A stretch of 64,000 nucleotides of DNA, taken from assembly GCF_901933205.1 (NCBI RefSeq), contig NC_044572.1:27490501-27554500 (forward strand). Direction: 5' to 3'. Below are positions 62,001 to 64,000 of this stretch, piece by piece. Source of the DNA: Camarhynchus parvulus (Eukaryota > Chordata > Aves > Passeriformes > Thraupidae). The number at the start of each line of letters is the position of its first letter. Positions within the stretch are counted from its first letter, which is position 1. The translations under genes were made by a program, and so were the position numbers. The notes under the pieces were generated by a model. The model did not search any database, was not told the DNA's origin, and saw only the letters and a program-made list of their open reading frames with translations.

Positions 62001-64000
62001 TTAGAACTAAATCTAACCAAAAAAATTATCTCCAAATGTTTCAGGTTGAAATACAGAAATAAAATTAAAAACAGAGGAGGTGAGAGGGCATTATCATACA
62101 TGACAAAAAAGTCCCAACATATGATACAATATTCTTAGTAGGAAGGAAATTCCTGTGCACTCTGTATGCCTGCATCACAAGTAATGGACTAATGCAATCA
62201 GGTTAACAGAGAAAGCAGGAAGTAACATCACTGTGCTAAGCTTCTCCTGCTAAAACACTCCAAAATTCAGAATAATCAAACAGAAAATAATCTTTGTGGA
62301 TTAGAACAATAAATGCTGAAGAAAAGCATGCAGATTGATGGTTCTCCATTTCTCTTCAACAATTTTGAGCTTCAGCATAGGAGTGGTAGCTAATGCCATT
62401 TGAATGAGGTAAGTTCTGAAACAGCAGAAACTCTGCAAAAAATAGCCTGTTAAATTAACCAAAATATCACATTTAATAGATTAATATCTACCAGATTTCA
62501 CTAAAGGTTTGTGTCTGGTTCTATGAAATATTAACTACATGTACACAAACTTTACTAACTTGTACACAAACATAACTAAAAAGTTAGATGTCTTCTGTGA
62601 AAATTGAAGACAAGTCTAAGTCTGTAACTTGTATTTTGTTCTAATACCTATAAACTGACAGCCTGGGAGACACTCTAAAGTCTTCTATGCTACTGGTTTG
62701 CCTCCACCAGACTCACCTACACTGGACGTAGACACTTGGCTACATCACATACTTTCACCTCCGAAAAAGAGCACTAAAATGAAACAATCTTAAATCAGGC
62801 TCTTTGACCTTTTCTGGTTACTAGTGTCCACTCAACCTTTCCAGGATGAATGGTAGATATCTTTGTCCCAGACAGTTTATGCAGCAATCACAGTACTTCC
62901 CCTAAGTTAGATAAATTAGGCGGTCACTTAACAGGGAGAAAGGCCAACATCAATTGCAGCAAAGGTCACTCAGTTCACTTATCATGTACTGTATTAAATT
63001 GTCATCAGATCTGAACAGCAATTTCATCAATAACCCATCCAGCCAGAATGACTGTGAATGTTTGAAAGCATACACCCTTCTCTGTGGGAGACAGAGAGCA
63101 GTCAGAACACTCGCACGTGTAAGGCAGGGATACAAAAGGCCACAAAATAAACACCTGAAGGGAACAGAGACTCTCATCCACCAGTTTGGGGCAAAAGAAG
63201 ATGGAACACACACTAATAAACCAATAATATACATCATAGTCTTTCCCATAGGACTGTGAATACCACTCTATCTGCTACTACTGGAAAGTACAAACTACTT
63301 CCTTGAATCTTTGCATCTCAAGTTTTTTTGGGTGTTCTAACAGTCACTCTGGGAATACCCTGCTCTTTCCAGCATTCCAAAGTACCTGCTTAGTTCTGCT
63401 GGGACCTTTTCACCAGCAAAATGCAATAGAAGAAATACTTACTGGAAACTTTAAATAAATAAATATGAATTCTATCCAAACTCTGACACAGAAAACTGTT
63501 TTGTTATTTTGATCCAGTTACTAACAAGCTTCTAAATGTCAATAAAAGCCTCATAGCTTTTACTCTAACCAAGTCTTTACATTGTTGAGGAAAGCATTAT
63601 TTCATCATTTTAATGAAATTAAAATACTTTAGTAACTCTAAAATCCTAATAAATGTGAAGCATTCAAGCATGAAAATTTTATGCAATGTAACATTTATTC
63701 ATTGTATGAGTTCATATTACAAGGAAAAGGTATACATGTAGCCTGATTCCATACAGAGGTTTGTTTTTTGATTTACTTTTTTTAAAGAGATATAATTGAT
63801 TACTTCTATTTGTGCGACTTTGGAAAAAAAACCAGCAAAGGTTATGCATTACCAAAATGCCAGAAAATGCCATGCTTTTATTTTGCATTTAAAGTCCTGG
63901 ATTGCTAACTGAAAATACTCTTACATTTAAACAATATTCATACTTGGATGTCTCATATTTTCAAATAAATCTCCATCTAATTTTCAGACAATACATCCTG
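56063..64000. other. Non-coding intronic block at the exon 1-proximal end
   Basis: AT-rich intron with a 60-base poly-T tract at 58154-58213 and a slightly GC-richer segment at 61190-61480 that contains TAATTA-type homeodomain motifs and the palindrome AACAAGCTTGTT (61464-61475). Segments at 57000-57550 and 58850-59060 also have a less AT-biased composition, but I recognise nothing in them. No exon 1, promoter or CpG island is seen before the window ends. Confidence 0.5.
58154..58213 (-). repeat. 60-base poly-T tract (poly-A on the gene strand)
   Basis: T7 G T21, then GTT repeats, TTTTG, TTTG and T12. On the minus strand this is A-rich with CAA interruptions. CR1 elements do not leave poly-A tails, so a tract this long is uncommon in birds. 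I find no AATAAA or recognisable gene upstream of it on the minus strand to support a processed pseudogene. Confidence 0.85.

Larger units (their letters stand above)
9839..64000 (-). other. THSD7A: THSD7A intron 1, 3' part (at least 54 kb)
   Basis: Everything upstream of exon 2 in this window is one intron. No GC-rich, CpG-dense exon with a signal peptide is seen, so exon 1 and the promoter lie past 64000. A very long first intron is known for vertebrate THSD7A. The contents are CR1 fragments, one tRNA-derived SINE, an LTR-like fragment, microsatellites, homopolymer tracts and inverted repeats, listed separately. No nested gene could be supported. Confidence 0.85.

Noticed and set aside
1..64000. 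CRISPR arrays, operons, phage or plasmid features, or a new multi-gene system.
   Set aside because: The window is a vertebrate intron landscape with one exon. There are no regularly spaced repeats, clustered genes or prokaryotic signals.

Overview
The window is vertebrate nuclear DNA, AT-rich throughout except for one GC-rich exon. It almost certainly lies inside the bird gene THSD7A (thrombospondin type-1 domain-containing protein 7A), transcribed from the minus strand. The bird assignment rests on the repeats: nearly every interspersed repeat I can recognise is a CR1 LINE fragment, and no Alu, B1 or L1 is visible. A SINE at about 13.08-13.21 kb has a tRNA-Ile-like head joined to a CR1-X-like tail. 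That architecture matches TguSINE1, known from songbirds and their relatives, so a passerine is the likeliest source.

Layout, in gene order on the minus strand: 64000 down to 9839 is the 3' part of the first intron, at least 54 kb long. Positions 9838-9007 are exon 2 (832 bp). Positions 9006-1 are the beginning of intron 2. Exon 1 (signal peptide, promoter, CpG island) should lie beyond 64000 and exon 3 below 1; neither is seen here. Exon 2 is intact, with a clear acceptor and a recognisable though non-consensus donor. It encodes three thrombospondin type-1 repeats, the start of a fourth, and a highly basic Lys/Arg-rich linker inside the fourth.

The introns hold CR1 fragments of several ages in both orientations. 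One plus-strand CR1 (about 22.96-23.48 kb) is split by a roughly 200-bp LTR-like insert. There are also AT/CA and GGGAA microsatellites, homopolymer tracts, and several inverted repeats. Two of these are near-perfect snap-back hairpins of about 75-80 nt (18871-18951 and 34220-34292) and are the most unusual unexplained structures here. I found no second credible protein-coding gene, no functional tRNA or rRNA gene, no CRISPR array and no operon-like arrangement. I do not see a new multi-gene system. Most of the window is ordinary long-intron sequence whose regulatory content cannot be judged without cross-species alignment.
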